Source: Paenibacillus ottowii (GTDB lineage Bacteria > Bacillota > Bacilli > Paenibacillales > Paenibacillaceae). Taken from it: 64,000 nucleotides of DNA. The position numbers and the translations under genes were made by a program. Positions 44,310-53,265 of this stretch are shown here, in pieces; within the stretch, counting starts at the first letter, position 1, and every line of letters starts with the position of its first letter. The notes below the pieces were generated by a model. It had not been told where the DNA came from. It did not search any database and saw only the letters and a list, made by a program, of their open reading frames with translations. The DNA is taken from positions 186,001 to 250,000 of the forward strand of contig NZ_VIJZ01000006.1 of assembly GCF_006874425.1 (NCBI RefSeq), written 5' to 3'.

Positions 44310-44966
44310 TTATTGAGGCCTTGTGTTTACCTCCAAAATCCATATCCGTCCATTCTGGTCAAGCCCGTAATCAAATCCCAGTTGTCCGATCCCGGGAAAT
44401 CTTCTTTCGAGTATAGGAATACAGCGCTGCGTAAGATTAATGATCTCTCGCCGCTTTCGTGAAGCTAACCGCCGGGGATATATCATCCGAAGCGCCTCTG
44501 TTCCTTTCAGCAAGGTTCCCCCCCTGCAGAGATTCGTAATGACCAGTCCAGGACGAGCATGACGCGCTACTACCGCACGAAAATTCCATTTTGGCCCTTC
44601 TTTCACGACTTTGACTCGATAGTCAACAGGCCTACCTTGGATACTGGCCAGCTGAATACCTTGCTGAATGAGATACGGACGTTGGATTCGGAGCTTATTG
44701 ATTCCCGCCACAAGCGCTCTAAAATGGCTGAACCGATGTGTTTGCTCCATACGTGTACAGGTGTAACCCCTACCCTCTTTTGCCACGCGCATGACACCGA
44801 TTCCTCCGCCGCCTTCCACGGGTTTGATAAATACAAAAGCATGTCGCCGCAGCATCATGCGCAATTGATCTTCACTATATAGACAGGTTTCCGGTATATA
44901 AACGGCGGTATGTGAATCATGGAGCAGCGCCTTTGTCTTTAGCCATTTGCTTGCGAGTTGTCTCAT
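44310..44966 (-). CDS. Short YheC/YheD-family ATP-grasp protein
   Basis: A 218-residue ATP-grasp protein, shorter than the 375-residue paralog at 7340 because it lacks the N-terminal domain. The ATP-binding region is FVFIKPVEGGGGIGVMRV, then RPVDYRVKVVKEG, TNLCRGGTLL and the C-terminal IGQLGFDYGLDQNGRIWILEVNTRPQ. That domain alone contains all expected nucleotide and metal ligands, so it may be active. ATG behind AAAGGAGAG. It is upstream of sda on the same strand, with the DnaA-box region between, and divergent from ppx. A spore-envelope function is inferred from the family. Confidence 0.85.
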   Translation of the reverse strand: MRQLASKWLKTKALLHDSHTAVYIPETCLYSEDQLRMMLRRHAFVFIKPVEGGGGIGVMRVAKEGRGYTCTRMEQTHRFSHFRALVAGINKLRIQRPYLIQQGIQLASIQGRPVDYRVKVVKEGPKWNFRAVVARHARPGLVITNLCRGGTLLKGTEALRMIYPRRLASRKRREIINLTQRCIPILERRFPGIGQLGFDYGLDQNGRIWILEVNTRPQ

Positions 44967-45186
44967 CTAATTCTCTCCTTTCGCCGTCAGGTATACTTAT
45001 ACATACTCAACAGGCATGTGCTATTCTTGGATGATTGTCAGGATCATGTGTCTATTTCGACAAGATCATCACGAACGGTAGCATGCACCAGACAACACTG
45101 GTACAATGACAATAATCTGAATCCCATTTGGAACGGAGCAGTTGAATTTGCTGACAGATTGTTTCTTTCAACAAGGAGGTCAACTC

Positions 45187-46722
45187 ATGAATAGCAAAAT
45201 TGGCATCATGGACATTGGCTCAAACTCCATTCGTCTCGTGATCTATGAAATGACAGATACAGGAGCTTATCGAATTGTGCAGGAGTGCAAAGAAGCTGCC
45301 CGGCTGAGCGAAAAGGTTGGGGCCAACGGCCGCATGGAACGAGAAGCCATACGCAGCATCGCTCCATTACTGCGCCAGTTTATGGAGGTGTGCCGTATGC
45401 ACGGGGTTGTTCGAATGCGTGCAGCAGCGACAGCCGCCATCCGCAATGCTGCGAATTCGGATGAAATTGTCCAATGGATTGCAGAAGAGACCAGTTTAAC
45501 GCTGGAAATACTTAGCGGGGAACAAGAGGGCTATGCGGGTTTTCTGGGCGTAGTGAATACAATGAATGTGAATGACGGAATCATTATTGACATCGGGGGC
45601 GGCAGTACCGAAATTACGCTATTCCGTGATCGGACACGACTGCATACGGTTTCATTTCCCTTTGGCGCAGTCAATATGAATTGGCGCTTTGGACGCGAGG
45701 TCAAGAACGGCGAATGGTCTCCCGGACAGATTGAGGAAATGGAGAGCTTTGTCCGTTCTTCACTGCAAAACCATGATTGGATCTTCACCAATCCGGGTCT
45801 GCCGTTTATCGGGCTGGGTGGAACCCTCCGTACTTTGGCTAAAATCAATCAGAAACGGCGGGATTACTCGCTTCCTGTGACGCACCATTACGAAATGACA
45901 ACAGAAGATGTCGATTATTTCTATAGCAGTCTGCCCCATCTTCCTTATGAAAAACGCAAAAAAACAGCCGGCCTGTCCAAAGACAGAGCCGACATTATCG
46001 TACCGGGTCTCATTATATTAAAAACGATATTTGAAGCTGCTCAAGGCTCCGCCTATTTGGTCAGTGGAGCGGGTCTGCGAGACGGTCTGTTCCATGAGCT
46101 GGTCAACGCTGAACAGCCTGTGGTGGCTAATCCGCTGATCGCGTCCATTCGCAATATCCTGTCATTTGCTGTCCCGGTTAGCGAAGCGCATGTCAAGCGG
46201 GTTAACGAGTACGCTGTCCAACTTTATGACACCTTAACTGAAGGAACCTCCACAGCTATGGACAAACGTTTGCTACTGACCGCAGCCACTCTTTACAAAA
46301 CAGGTGCAGCCTTAAATTACTATCACTTCCGCCAGCATTCCGTGTTCTGGATCTTGCACGCGGGCATTGGCGGTTTATCTCACCGGGAAACGGTGCTAGC
46401 CGCGCTGATCGCTGATTACCACCCCAAAAACCGGACCCCCCGCTTGCTCCGCACCCATGCAGATATTTTGGAGCCTTCCGATGAAGAACGTGTGCATCGG
46501 CTCGGCTCGCTGCTCCAGCTAACCATCGGCATGGATCGCAGCGAATCTGGCATTATCACCAGCATCCATCCCACAACTGGGGACGATGCGCTGCATATTC
46601 GTCTGGAAAGCAAGAGTGAACCGATCCTGGAGCAACGGGATCTGGTGGCGGTCGCAAAAGATTTTCAAAAAGCCTGGAATCTTACGTTGTCGTGGTCCAT
46701 TCTTCCTTCTTCCAGTTTTTAA
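45187..46722 (+). CDS. ppx: Exopolyphosphatase (Ppx/GppA family)
   Basis: A 511-residue member of the ASKHA phosphatase superfamily that releases phosphate from the end of polyphosphate, and in some relatives hydrolyses pppGpp. Phosphate-binding motifs: MDIGSNSIRLVIYEM (residues 6-20), EQEGYAGFLGV, IIDIGGGSTEITLF, and GLGGTLRTLAKINQ. The C-terminal half is the HD-like helical domain (LLTAATLYKTGAALNYYHFRQHSVFWILHA). ATG 45187 has AAGGAGG seven bases upstream. Its last 41 bases overlap the 3' end of the convergent polyphosphate kinase gene. Confidence 0.93.
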   Translation: MNSKIGIMDIGSNSIRLVIYEMTDTGAYRIVQECKEAARLSEKVGANGRMEREAIRSIAPLLRQFMEVCRMHGVVRMRAAATAAIRNAANSDEIVQWIAEETSLTLEILSGEQEGYAGFLGVVNTMNVNDGIIIDIGGGSTEITLFRDRTRLHTVSFPFGAVNMNWRFGREVKNGEWSPGQIEEMESFVRSSLQNHDWIFTNPGLPFIGLGGTLRTLAKINQKRRDYSLPVTHHYEMTTEDVDYFYSSLPHLPYEKRKKTAGLSKDRADIIVPGLIILKTIFEAAQGSAYLVSGAGLRDGLFHELVNAEQPVVANPLIASIRNILSFAVPVSEAHVKRVNEYAVQLYDTLTEGTSTAMDKRLLLTAATLYKTGAALNYYHFRQHSVFWILHAGIGGLSHRETVLAALIADYHPKNRTPRLLRTHADILEPSDEERVHRLGSLLQLTIGMDRSESGIITSIHPTTGDDALHIRLESKSEPILEQRDLVAVAKDFQKAWNLTLSWSILPSSSF

Positions 46723-48790
46723 CCTTCATCGCTTCGAATTGGCTCCTGATGGGAGCCTCTTCGTTGTTTCTTGCTACAAATTGATAGTTGCCATTAGGCA
46801 AAAGCTGGCGCGCCTTCACATTATCTTTCAAGGATAAGCGTAAAATATCCACCAGCATTTCCTTGATTCGGTCATCATAAATCGGGCACATCAGCTCAAT
46901 CCGCCGAGTCAGATTGCGTGTCATCCAATCCGCACTAGACAAGAATAACTCCGAATGACCTGCGTTTTCAAAGTAGAACAGTCTGGAATGCTCCAAGAAA
47001 CGGTCGACAATACTGATAACCCGAATGTTCTCGCTAAAGCCCTCCACGCCAGGGCGTAAACAGCAGACGCCTCGAATAATTAAATCAATCTTTACACCTG
47101 CTTGAGAAGCCGCATATAGTTCATCAATCATTTCCTGATTGGATAAGGAATTAATTTTGGCAATAATACGGGCTGGCTTACCTGCAAGTGCTTGCTCCGC
47201 TTCCCTGCGGATCAGTTCAAACAGCTTATTTTTCATGCCCGTCGGCGCTACGGTGAAAGCTTGCGGGGTTTTGAGCGCCGAGAAACCCGTGATTTCATTG
47301 AACAGCTCAGAGGCATCCTCACCCAGCACCGGATCCGCTGTGAACAATCCGATATCCGTATATACACGTGCTGTGCTTTCATTGTAGTTACCAGTTCCCA
47401 CATGCACGTATCGTTTGAGCACATTACGCTCACGGCGTACCACCAGAATGATTTTGGCGTGCGTCTTCAAACCGACCAACCCATATACTACATGACAACC
47501 AGCTTTTTCAAGCGTACGCGCCCAAGCAATATTACGTTCCTCGTCAAAACGCGCCTTGAGCTCCACCACTACTGTCACCTGCTTGCCCGATTCTGCCGCA
47601 CGCGCGAGCGCCGGAATGAGCTTCGATTCGCCATTGACCCGGTACAAGGTCATCTTGATCGCCATCACATCCGGGTCCTCTGATGCCTCAATGATAAAAT
47701 CAGTTACCGCGTCGAATGATTCATACGGATGGTACACAAGCACGTCCCGTTTGCGAAGTACGTTAAAGATATCCTCTTGCGGAGGCAGTTCTTCCGGATA
47801 CAATGGTTTGATTGCCGGAAATTTCAGATGTGAATATCCCTCCAAATGATCTGCAAAAGACGACAAAAATGTCAGGTCTAACGGCCCATCGATCTCAAAC
47901 ACATGATCGAATAGCTTGAATTCGCGTTGAAGCTCTGTCAGGGCGAAGGGATTAATTCCTTTCTCCACTTCCAGTCTGACCGGTGCTCCCCGCCGTCTTC
48001 GACGCAGTTCTTTTTCAATCTCTTCAAGCAAATCTTCGATCTCTTCCTCATTAATGGACAAATCAGAGTTACGCGTCACCCGAAAGGCATGAACTGCCTC
48101 GGGAATATATCCGGTGAACAACGTTTGTATATGATGCTTAATCAATTCCTCAATTAAAATAAATGATTTCTTCTTACTATTGGAACGTGATGGCACCGAA
48201 ACAACACGTGGAATATTGGAAGGCACCTGCACAATGGCAAACAGCGGCTTATCCTCCTCCGTATCCCCCGGGCGGCTCAAGACAACTGCCAAATATACGT
48301 ATTTATTGTGAACCAGCGGAAAAGGGCGGCTCTGATCGACCGCCATCGGCGTGAGCACCGGAAATATAATTTCATGAAAATATGCATCCAGCGACTTGCG
48401 CTGTGTCGTATTTAAGTCATTATATTCAAGCAATAAAAGACCTTTTTTCGTCAATAGGCGAGAAATATCACGATAGGTCCGGTATTGCTCGGATACCATG
48501 GAGACGGTGCGCTTGATCAGCCGTTTGTACAAACCGGACGGGGTATATCCCGTAAAATCCTTTTGCATAAAACCCGCCTTGATCTTCTCGCGCGTCTCTG
48601 CAACACGAACAGCCATAAATTCATCCAAATTGCTGGACACAATTGCTAAGAATTTAGCTCTTTCCAGCAATGGTGTATCTGCATCCTGTGCCTCCTGGAG
48701 CACACGGCGATTAAATTCAATCCAGCTTAAATCTCGATTAAAGTAACGTTCTGACCCGGCTTTATCCTTCTTCTGACTCTCTATCAACAT
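46682..48790 (-). CDS. ppk: Polyphosphate kinase 1
   Basis: A 702-residue enzyme that polymerises the gamma-phosphate of ATP into polyphosphate. N-terminal domain begins RYFNRDLSWIEFNRRVLQEA; the two PLD-like catalytic domains contain the auto-phosphorylated His in VGLKTHAKIILVVRRE with RYVHVGTGNYNESTARVYTDIGLFT, and the second His in FYFENAGHSELFLSSADWMTRNL. ATG has GGAGG at four to five bases. The C-terminus (KKEEWTTTT) is encoded by the antisense of the last codons of ppx, so neither gene can terminate without entering the other. A three-repeat Pho box precedes the gene. Confidence 0.96.
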   Translation of the reverse strand: MLIESQKKDKAGSERYFNRDLSWIEFNRRVLQEAQDADTPLLERAKFLAIVSSNLDEFMAVRVAETREKIKAGFMQKDFTGYTPSGLYKRLIKRTVSMVSEQYRTYRDISRLLTKKGLLLLEYNDLNTTQRKSLDAYFHEIIFPVLTPMAVDQSRPFPLVHNKYVYLAVVLSRPGDTEEDKPLFAIVQVPSNIPRVVSVPSRSNSKKKSFILIEELIKHHIQTLFTGYIPEAVHAFRVTRNSDLSINEEEIEDLLEEIEKELRRRRRGAPVRLEVEKGINPFALTELQREFKLFDHVFEIDGPLDLTFLSSFADHLEGYSHLKFPAIKPLYPEELPPQEDIFNVLRKRDVLVYHPYESFDAVTDFIIEASEDPDVMAIKMTLYRVNGESKLIPALARAAESGKQVTVVVELKARFDEERNIAWARTLEKAGCHVVYGLVGLKTHAKIILVVRRERNVLKRYVHVGTGNYNESTARVYTDIGLFTADPVLGEDASELFNEITGFSALKTPQAFTVAPTGMKNKLFELIRREAEQALAGKPARIIAKINSLSNQEMIDELYAASQAGVKIDLIIRGVCCLRPGVEGFSENIRVISIVDRFLEHSRLFYFENAGHSELFLSSADWMTRNLTRRIELMCPIYDDRIKEMLVDILRLSLKDNVKARQLLPNGNYQFVARNNEEAPIRSQFEAMKVKNWKKEEWTTTT

Positions 48791-48866
48791 ATGGCCTCCA
48801 TCAATTTCATGCAGTATAGTTACCCTTTATTGTACTATTAGATGAAACGCACTAGCATCACAGAAG

Positions 48867-48894
48867 TGTTAACGCAATGTAAAATGTGTGTAAA
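48867..48894 (-). promoter_or_regulatory. Pho box (PhoP-binding repeats) upstream of ppk
   Basis: Minus strand reads TTTACA, five bases, TTTACA, five bases, TTAACA: plus-strand TGTAAA at 48889-48894, TGTAAA at 48878-48883 and TGTTAA at 48867-48872. The exact 11-base period matches the Bacillus PhoP-P recognition repeats. They lie 77-104 bases before the ppk start codon. The rest of the 48791-49096 gap shows only AT-rich DNA; no -10 can be fixed with confidence (TACAAT near 48829-48824 is one candidate). Confidence 0.7.
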
Positions 48895-49096
48895 CACAAA
48901 ATGGATGTTGAAAAGGTCAAACGGATGCTTTACAAAAATAGCATTAAGCGGTACAGTGTTTACGTCTGTTTCATAGAATAGAATGACGAACATGCCTTTT
49001 TGAGTTGTTTAAGTTCATTATGATGTGTAATAACCAACGAATAGCCACGTTCAATTGCTGATTTGCACATGGCATGATATAGGGAGGATTTACGTT

Positions 49097-49342
49097 ATGG
49101 AACCCAAGAAAACGCCACGCGTATTGCAAAAAAACATCGAATTTTTTACCGCAGCGTTATCTCAACACCTCGTTTCGGTCTGGCAAGAAGACCCTACAGG
49201 CGTATACTGTGAGATAGGCTGTGGATATATCGAATTGTTCAGCAGCGAGATGATTCGGGTGCGCAATCAGGATGGGACCCCAAGCCACTATGACCGCAAC
49301 ATCACAATGTTTCAGCTAATCACGAAGGATCAGCCGATATAA
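49097..49342 (+). CDS. Small conserved-type hypothetical protein
   Basis: An 81-residue soluble protein I do not recognise. It has a basic N-terminus (MEPKKTPRVLQKN), two short helical and strand-like segments, two Cys (CEIGCGYIELF) and a tail of mixed charge. It has no signal peptide or membrane helix. The ATG at 49097 is well supported by AGGGAGGA; a frame 14 codons longer lacks a site. Single gene between ppk and mqnB, with its own terminator. It could be a small regulatory or binding protein; no function is claimed. Confidence 0.72.
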   Translation: MEPKKTPRVLQKNIEFFTAALSQHLVSVWQEDPTGVYCEIGCGYIELFSSEMIRVRNQDGTPSHYDRNITMFQLITKDQPI

Positions 49343-49435
49343 TTATTATATGCTTGTCTACGCTGTTCTTCCAGATCGAATGGTTATATGTTTAAACTAC
49401 CAATTTTCATATCTACTGAATCTTACAGTTTCCCG

Positions 49436-49460
49436 AAAAGCGCCATAGAGCGCTTTTTTT
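49436..49460 (+). terminator. Terminator after the 81-residue gene
   Basis: 8-bp stem AAAAGCGC (49436-49443)/GCGCTTTT (49450-49457) followed by more T. Confidence 0.85.
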
Positions 49461-49538
49461 GTCGACTTTTTTGAACATCGTTTGGAAAAGCAGTATGATA
49501 AGAAAGCATATTACCTAAATTTAAAGGGGAATCAACCG

Positions 49539-50198
49539 ATGGAACATACAACATCAGATGAGCGCATCCTGGTCATGACCGCGGTTGAAGGCGAACGTGA
49601 GGCCGTGCTGCGCGGCCTGAAGGGCGACACTCGCTTTGTGGTCGAGCTGGCTGGTGTAGGCGCCCCGTCCGCAGCGGCTTCAACTGCGCAGGCACTGGCG
49701 ACTGGCGGCTACCGTCTGGTCATCAGCGCCGGTATTGGTGGCGGCTTTGCGGAGGTCGCTGCACTGGAGAGCGTCGTCGTTGCTGACGCAATTATTGCCG
49801 CCGACCTGGGCGCAGAGACGGCAGAGGGCTTCAGCAGCGTGGACGAGCTGGGCTTTGGCTCCAGCCGCATTGCCGTGAACGCTGCTGCTACGCAGCGATT
49901 TGTTCAGGCGCTGCGTGACGCTGGTCAGATGGCGGTCGCCGGACCGATCCTGACCGTATCGACAGCCACCGGCACGGCGGCAACAGCAGAACGCCTAGCC
50001 AAACGCATTCCCGGAGCTGCTGCTGAAGCTATGGAGGGTTACGGCGTAGCCGTGGCGGCCAACAGGCTGGAGCTGCCGATGATGGAGATTCGCACGATTT
50101 CCAATGCTGTTGGTCCACGTGACCGTGCAGCCTGGCGAATCAAAGAGGCTTTGCAAGCGTTGGAAGCCGCATTTTCTACATTAACGGAGGTTATATAG
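49539..50198 (+). CDS. mqnB: Futalosine hydrolase
   Basis: A 219-residue nucleosidase of the MTA/SAH phosphorylase-like fold that splits futalosine to dehypoxanthine futalosine in the futalosine route to menaquinone. Pattern: ILVMTAVEGEREAVLRGL, VELAGVGAPSAAASTAQAL, LVISAGIGGGF, VVADAIIAADLGAET, ILTVSTATGTAATAERLAKR, and GAAAEAMEGYGVAVAANRLELPMMEIRTISNAVG with the catalytic and ribose-binding Glu pair. It is markedly Ala- and GC-rich compared with its neighbours. ATG 49539 follows AAAGGGGA. Its stop is immediately followed by the mqnD ATG. Confidence 0.9.
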   Translation: MEHTTSDERILVMTAVEGEREAVLRGLKGDTRFVVELAGVGAPSAAASTAQALATGGYRLVISAGIGGGFAEVAALESVVVADAIIAADLGAETAEGFSSVDELGFGSSRIAVNAAATQRFVQALRDAGQMAVAGPILTVSTATGTAATAERLAKRIPGAAAEAMEGYGVAVAANRLELPMMEIRTISNAVGPRDRAAWRIKEALQALEAAFSTLTEVI

Positions 50199-51056
50199 AT
50201 GCAAATTGCTTTTTCACCTTGTCCTAACGACACTTTTGTCTTCCATGCCTTGGCGCATGGATTGATTCCAGGCGCACCCGCGCTGGACATTACATTCGCC
50301 GATATCGACATTACCAACAATCTGGCAATCACACCAGACGGACTTGATATCATGAAAATTTCGTACGCTGCACTCCCATGGGTGCTGGATGAATACGCGT
50401 TGTTGCCATGCGGTGGCGCACTGGGCCGGGGTTGCGGGCCGCTCGTCCTGACCAAGGAAGGTTCCGCCGTCGAAGGCCCGGAAGCCCTATCCGGTAAGCG
50501 TGTAGCTGTTCCAAGTGAACGCTCTACTGCTTATCTGCTGTTCCGTCTTTGGGCGGCCAAGCATGTGCCTGGAGGTGTCGGCGAGATTGTCGTGATGCCG
50601 TTCGACCAAATTATGCCTGCTGTCCGTGATGGAGAGATAGATGCAGGATTGGTTATTCATGAAGCACGCTTCACCTATCCGTCCTATGGACTTAGCAAGC
50701 AAGTTGACCTGGGGAACTGGTGGGAAGAAGATACAGGGCTGCCGATCCCGCTCGGAGCTATTATTGCCCGTCGTACGCTGGATCTGGATGCGATCACCAA
50801 CTGGATACGCGCCTCTGTCGAATATGCCTGGAAGCATCCTGAAGCTTCGCGTGATTATGTACTGTCTCATGCGCAAGAGCTGTCACCCGATGTCGCCCAA
50901 TCGCATATCGACCTGTATGTGAACGATTTTACCGCCAATCTGGGCGATAGCGGTTATGCCGCCATCGAAGCCTTGCTCGGTCGCGCCGCGCAGGAAGGAC
51001 TGGTGCCTTCGTTTGATTTAGCCAAACTGCGCCTTGCCTCCACAACAACACGTTAA
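50199..51056 (+). CDS. mqnD: 1,4-dihydroxy-6-naphthoate synthase
   Basis: A 285-residue enzyme with a periplasmic-binding-protein-like fold, converting cyclic dehypoxanthine futalosine to 1,4-dihydroxy-6-naphthoate. Typical start MQIAFSPCPNDTFVFHALAHG, then MKISYAALPWVLDEYALLPCGGALGRGCGPLV, RVAVPSERSTAYLLFRLW and GEIDAGLVIHEARFTYPSYGL with the conserved His. Its ribosome-binding site GGAGG is inside the end of mqnB and the start codon directly follows the mqnB stop, so translation is coupled. Confidence 0.93.
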   Translation: MQIAFSPCPNDTFVFHALAHGLIPGAPALDITFADIDITNNLAITPDGLDIMKISYAALPWVLDEYALLPCGGALGRGCGPLVLTKEGSAVEGPEALSGKRVAVPSERSTAYLLFRLWAAKHVPGGVGEIVVMPFDQIMPAVRDGEIDAGLVIHEARFTYPSYGLSKQVDLGNWWEEDTGLPIPLGAIIARRTLDLDAITNWIRASVEYAWKHPEASRDYVLSHAQELSPDVAQSHIDLYVNDFTANLGDSGYAAIEALLGRAAQEGLVPSFDLAKLRLASTTTR

Positions 51057-51110
51057 AAGACTCAGACATGCTATGCATGTTATCTGCTGAATAGAGCAGC
51101 TTAAACATAT

Positions 51111-51164
51111 AAAACCTCCCGAACGAGTACATGGTCTATCCATGTGCCCCATTCGGGAGGTTTT
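51111..51164. terminator. Bidirectional terminator after mqnD
   Basis: 13-bp stem AAAACCTCCCGAA (51111-51123)/TTCGGGAGGTTTT (51152-51164) with an inner CATGG/CCATG stem. A and T runs on both strands serve mqnD and the convergent hypothetical gene. Confidence 0.92.
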
Positions 51165-51217
51165 ATGATTTCATTTCATCATGCAAATCTTCATGAGATC
51201 TCGCTTGATCTTTATTC

Positions 51218-51538
51218 TTAGCTCTGTTCTTGCTCCACGACCTCAGTCTTAAACACATTATCCAGTTTAGTGCCCAATCGTTTGACCAGCGGCACCTTGA
51301 TATCCCGACTCAGTTCCTTGAAAAAAGCGTCCATATCACAATTAATCTTATCCAGCACGACCTTCACAGTACCCTCTTCCAAAATCTGACCATTCAGCTC
51401 CTCAGGTACTGTAACCGAGATATCATACTTCTTGCATAACGTTTTAATGTAGCGGCTAAAGATTTCAATAAGCTCCTCATTGTTGAACTTCTCAACTGCA
51501 ACTTGCCCTTTGTTCGTAAATTTCAAATTCACTCTCAC
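51218..51538 (-). CDS. Hypothetical protein, about 106 residues
   Basis: Not recognised. A small soluble alpha/beta protein: a beta start (MRVNLKFTNKGQVAVEKF), a helix (NNEELIEIFSRYIKTLCKKY), strands (DISVTVPEEL, GTVKVVLDKI) and a final helix with an acidic tail (KTEVVEQEQS). GTG at 51538 is chosen as start because AAGGGG lies ten bases upstream; the ATG at 51568 lacks a site. The conserved-looking fold and good start support a real gene. No functional clue from neighbours. Confidence 0.72.
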   Translation of the reverse strand: MRVNLKFTNKGQVAVEKFNNEELIEIFSRYIKTLCKKYDISVTVPEELNGQILEEGTVKVVLDKINCDMDAFFKELSRDIKVPLVKRLGTKLDNVFKTEVVEQEQS

Positions 51539-51850
51539 GTTAGCATTACCCCTTTTCCTTTTGACCATTTATTTTGGATAAACGTTGAACCCTTCAGAGG
51601 CTCTTCAAAGAAAGGGCCTTACCGGTCGTTTTAGACTCTTGTCCTTTGATATACTAAGTATAACACATTAAGTCCGTTTTCATTTCTCAACTTGTCGTTT
51701 TATGATAAAAAATGATACATTTTGCGCATTTTCAGCATAATTTCTTTCTTTTCATGCCAATCATTAGGAAATGTTTATACACAAATACATAAGAAAACGC
51801 CTATCTCGCAAAAGAAAGACGTTTCCGTATAGAGCTTAAGCAGTATACAG
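51539..51850. other. Intergenic gap with weak signals
   Basis: 312 bases without a gene. A -10-like TATACT on the minus strand near 51657-51662 could serve the gene at 51218-51538, without a clear -35. An imperfect hairpin at about 51790-51826 ending in TTTTCTT on the minus strand is a probable terminator for the gene at 51851-52141. Confidence 0.4.
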
Positions 51851-52141
51851 TTATAGAGGTTTCGTACATCCCCAACCGTGTGAACGATATTCACGCACAG
51901 CATCTCGTAGATCCTCAATATCATCTGTATGCAGCAAAACAGCAGGTAGAATCACCCAATATTCATTCGCCTCTAAATCAATAAATACGTCCTCGACATC
52001 ATAATATTGCATATCACCAAATGCTGTATCCCTGATTTTCTGTCCAACCAAAGGTGTAAAAGGGGAATCAAATGTTTTGATCACCTTCGTATATTCCTTC
52101 ACACCCGTTGCCGAGATTTGCTGGGAAATAATGACGCTCAA
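51851..52141 (-). CDS. Hypothetical protein, 96 residues
   Basis: A small soluble protein, not recognised. A strand-rich N-terminal half (VIISQQISATGVKEYTKVIKTFDSPFTPLVGQKI) and an acidic, helical C-terminus (LLHTDDIEDLRDAVREYRSHGWGCTKPL), which suggest a small beta-barrel fold followed by a helix. Translation starts at TTG behind GGGAGG eight bases away. It lies 18 bases after a small membrane-protein gene, so the pair is probably co-transcribed. Function unknown. Confidence 0.72.
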   Translation of the reverse strand: MSVIISQQISATGVKEYTKVIKTFDSPFTPLVGQKIRDTAFGDMQYYDVEDVFIDLEANEYWVILPAVLLHTDDIEDLRDAVREYRSHGWGCTKPL

Positions 52142-52159
52142 TGTTGTTACCTCCCTAAC

Positions 52160-52486
52160 CTAATAATGCTCATTATAACCTTCTCTAAGACCTTCTACAA
52201 AACCATGCGCGAAAAAAATCATAAAAATCAATAACCCAATGCCAATAGCAACGGAACTGATGACGATAATAAGGATGCCCTGTGTGTTTCTTTGTTCCAT
52301 CTTTTTAGTCAAAATTCCGAAAACAAGTCCGATAATCCCAAACAAGCCGCCAATGACAAAAAAACTGAATACGAACCCCAAACCTGAAAAAATCCAGCCA
52401 AATAGAGCGAGCACCCAGCCCTGCGGCTGCGGCTCACTCTGTTTCATCTGCCAGCGTTCCCTCGCAGTAGGTGTATATCTGTTCAT
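52160..52486 (-). CDS. Small membrane protein, DUF4190-like
   Basis: A 108-residue protein with two to three membrane helices: about 23-60 (WVLALFGWIFSGLGFVFSFFVIGGLFGIIGLVFGIL) and about 70-92 (GILIIVISSVAIGIGLLIFMIFFA), after a polar N-terminus. The glycine-spaced helices followed by a short basic loop resemble the DUF4190 group of small membrane proteins. GGGGGAGC before the ATG. Upstream partner of the 96-residue gene on the same strand. No function known. Confidence 0.75.
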   Translation of the reverse strand: MNRYTPTARERWQMKQSEPQPQGWVLALFGWIFSGLGFVFSFFVIGGLFGIIGLVFGILTKKMEQRNTQGILIIVISSVAIGIGLLIFMIFFAHGFVEGLREGYNEHY

Positions 52487-52565
52487 TTCTTAGCTCCCCC
52501 GCTCAATTTGCATTCCCTTAGAAAAAAACTGTAATGCCCAGCATCGAAATAACCTTTGGTTCCTT

Positions 52566-53180
52566 CTATTGCTGTCTTGTGAGCTTAAACGTGCCGCCTT
52601 CCCGCTGACCAAGCGGATAATTTTGAACTGTCATTTTCACCTTCGTATTCTTATCCCATACCGGAAGCTTGTCAGATGTACCGTACTCTTTCATTACTAT
52701 ATTTATGACTTCCTCGGCCTTCTTCGTCAATGCAGCAGAGGACATATTATATTTGCCATAACCTTGATAAGCACCACCAAAACCAAGATTAGGTTGATTG
52801 TTCACATTCAGGAGCACACTCCTTAACTTGCCATCCTCTGCCACATCAAAAGTCACTTTTTCCAATACAAAATCATCGGTAACGACAGATGTCTGCTCTA
52901 ACAGATGCGTTATGGATGACAGGTTGGTTGCTAACCTAACTTTTCTCAATAACGCCTCTGTATCATTTTGTTGCTTGGTTAATGCTTGTGTTGTCTGTTT
53001 CAGCGATACATTCGCTATAGTTAAAGAATTGACCTTCGTATTCAGATTATAGTTCCATACTGCCAAGGCTATACAGCCTAGTACAGCTACTCCTGAAATG
53101 ACCGTTGCCACAACTGCCAGCTTACGAATAGACTGTGGTTGCGGCTCCATAGTCTGAGTATGACCGCTTAACTCTCCCAT
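52566..53180 (-). CDS. Membrane-anchored hypothetical protein with coiled coil
   Basis: A 204-residue protein with a short cytoplasmic N-terminus, one membrane helix (about 20-44, LAVVATVISGVAVLGCIALAVW), a coiled-coil-like stretch (LNTKVNSLTIANVSLKQTTQALTKQQNDTEALLRKV) and an extracytoplasmic globular end rich in beta strands and Asn. It is not recognised. AGAGAGGAAG precedes the ATG. Same strand as the two small genes below it with an 80-base gap, so a shared transcript is possible but not shown. Confidence 0.75.
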   Translation of the reverse strand: MGELSGHTQTMEPQPQSIRKLAVVATVISGVAVLGCIALAVWNYNLNTKVNSLTIANVSLKQTTQALTKQQNDTEALLRKVRLATNLSSITHLLEQTSVVTDDFVLEKVTFDVAEDGKLRSVLLNVNNQPNLGFGGAYQGYGKYNMSSAALTKKAEEVINIVMKEYGTSDKLPVWDKNTKVKMTVQNYPLGQREGGTFKLTRQQ

Positions 53181-53265
53181 ACCAAACTTCCTCTCTATTT
53201 ATATAGTCACATTTTACTATTCTCCCCTCTGATATTCTAGTATATTTTTCCTAATTCTATATTTT

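Noticed and set aside
48901-48981. 26-codon frame upstream of the 81-residue gene
   Set aside because: ATG lacks any ribosome-binding site and it begins within a few bases of the Pho-box region.
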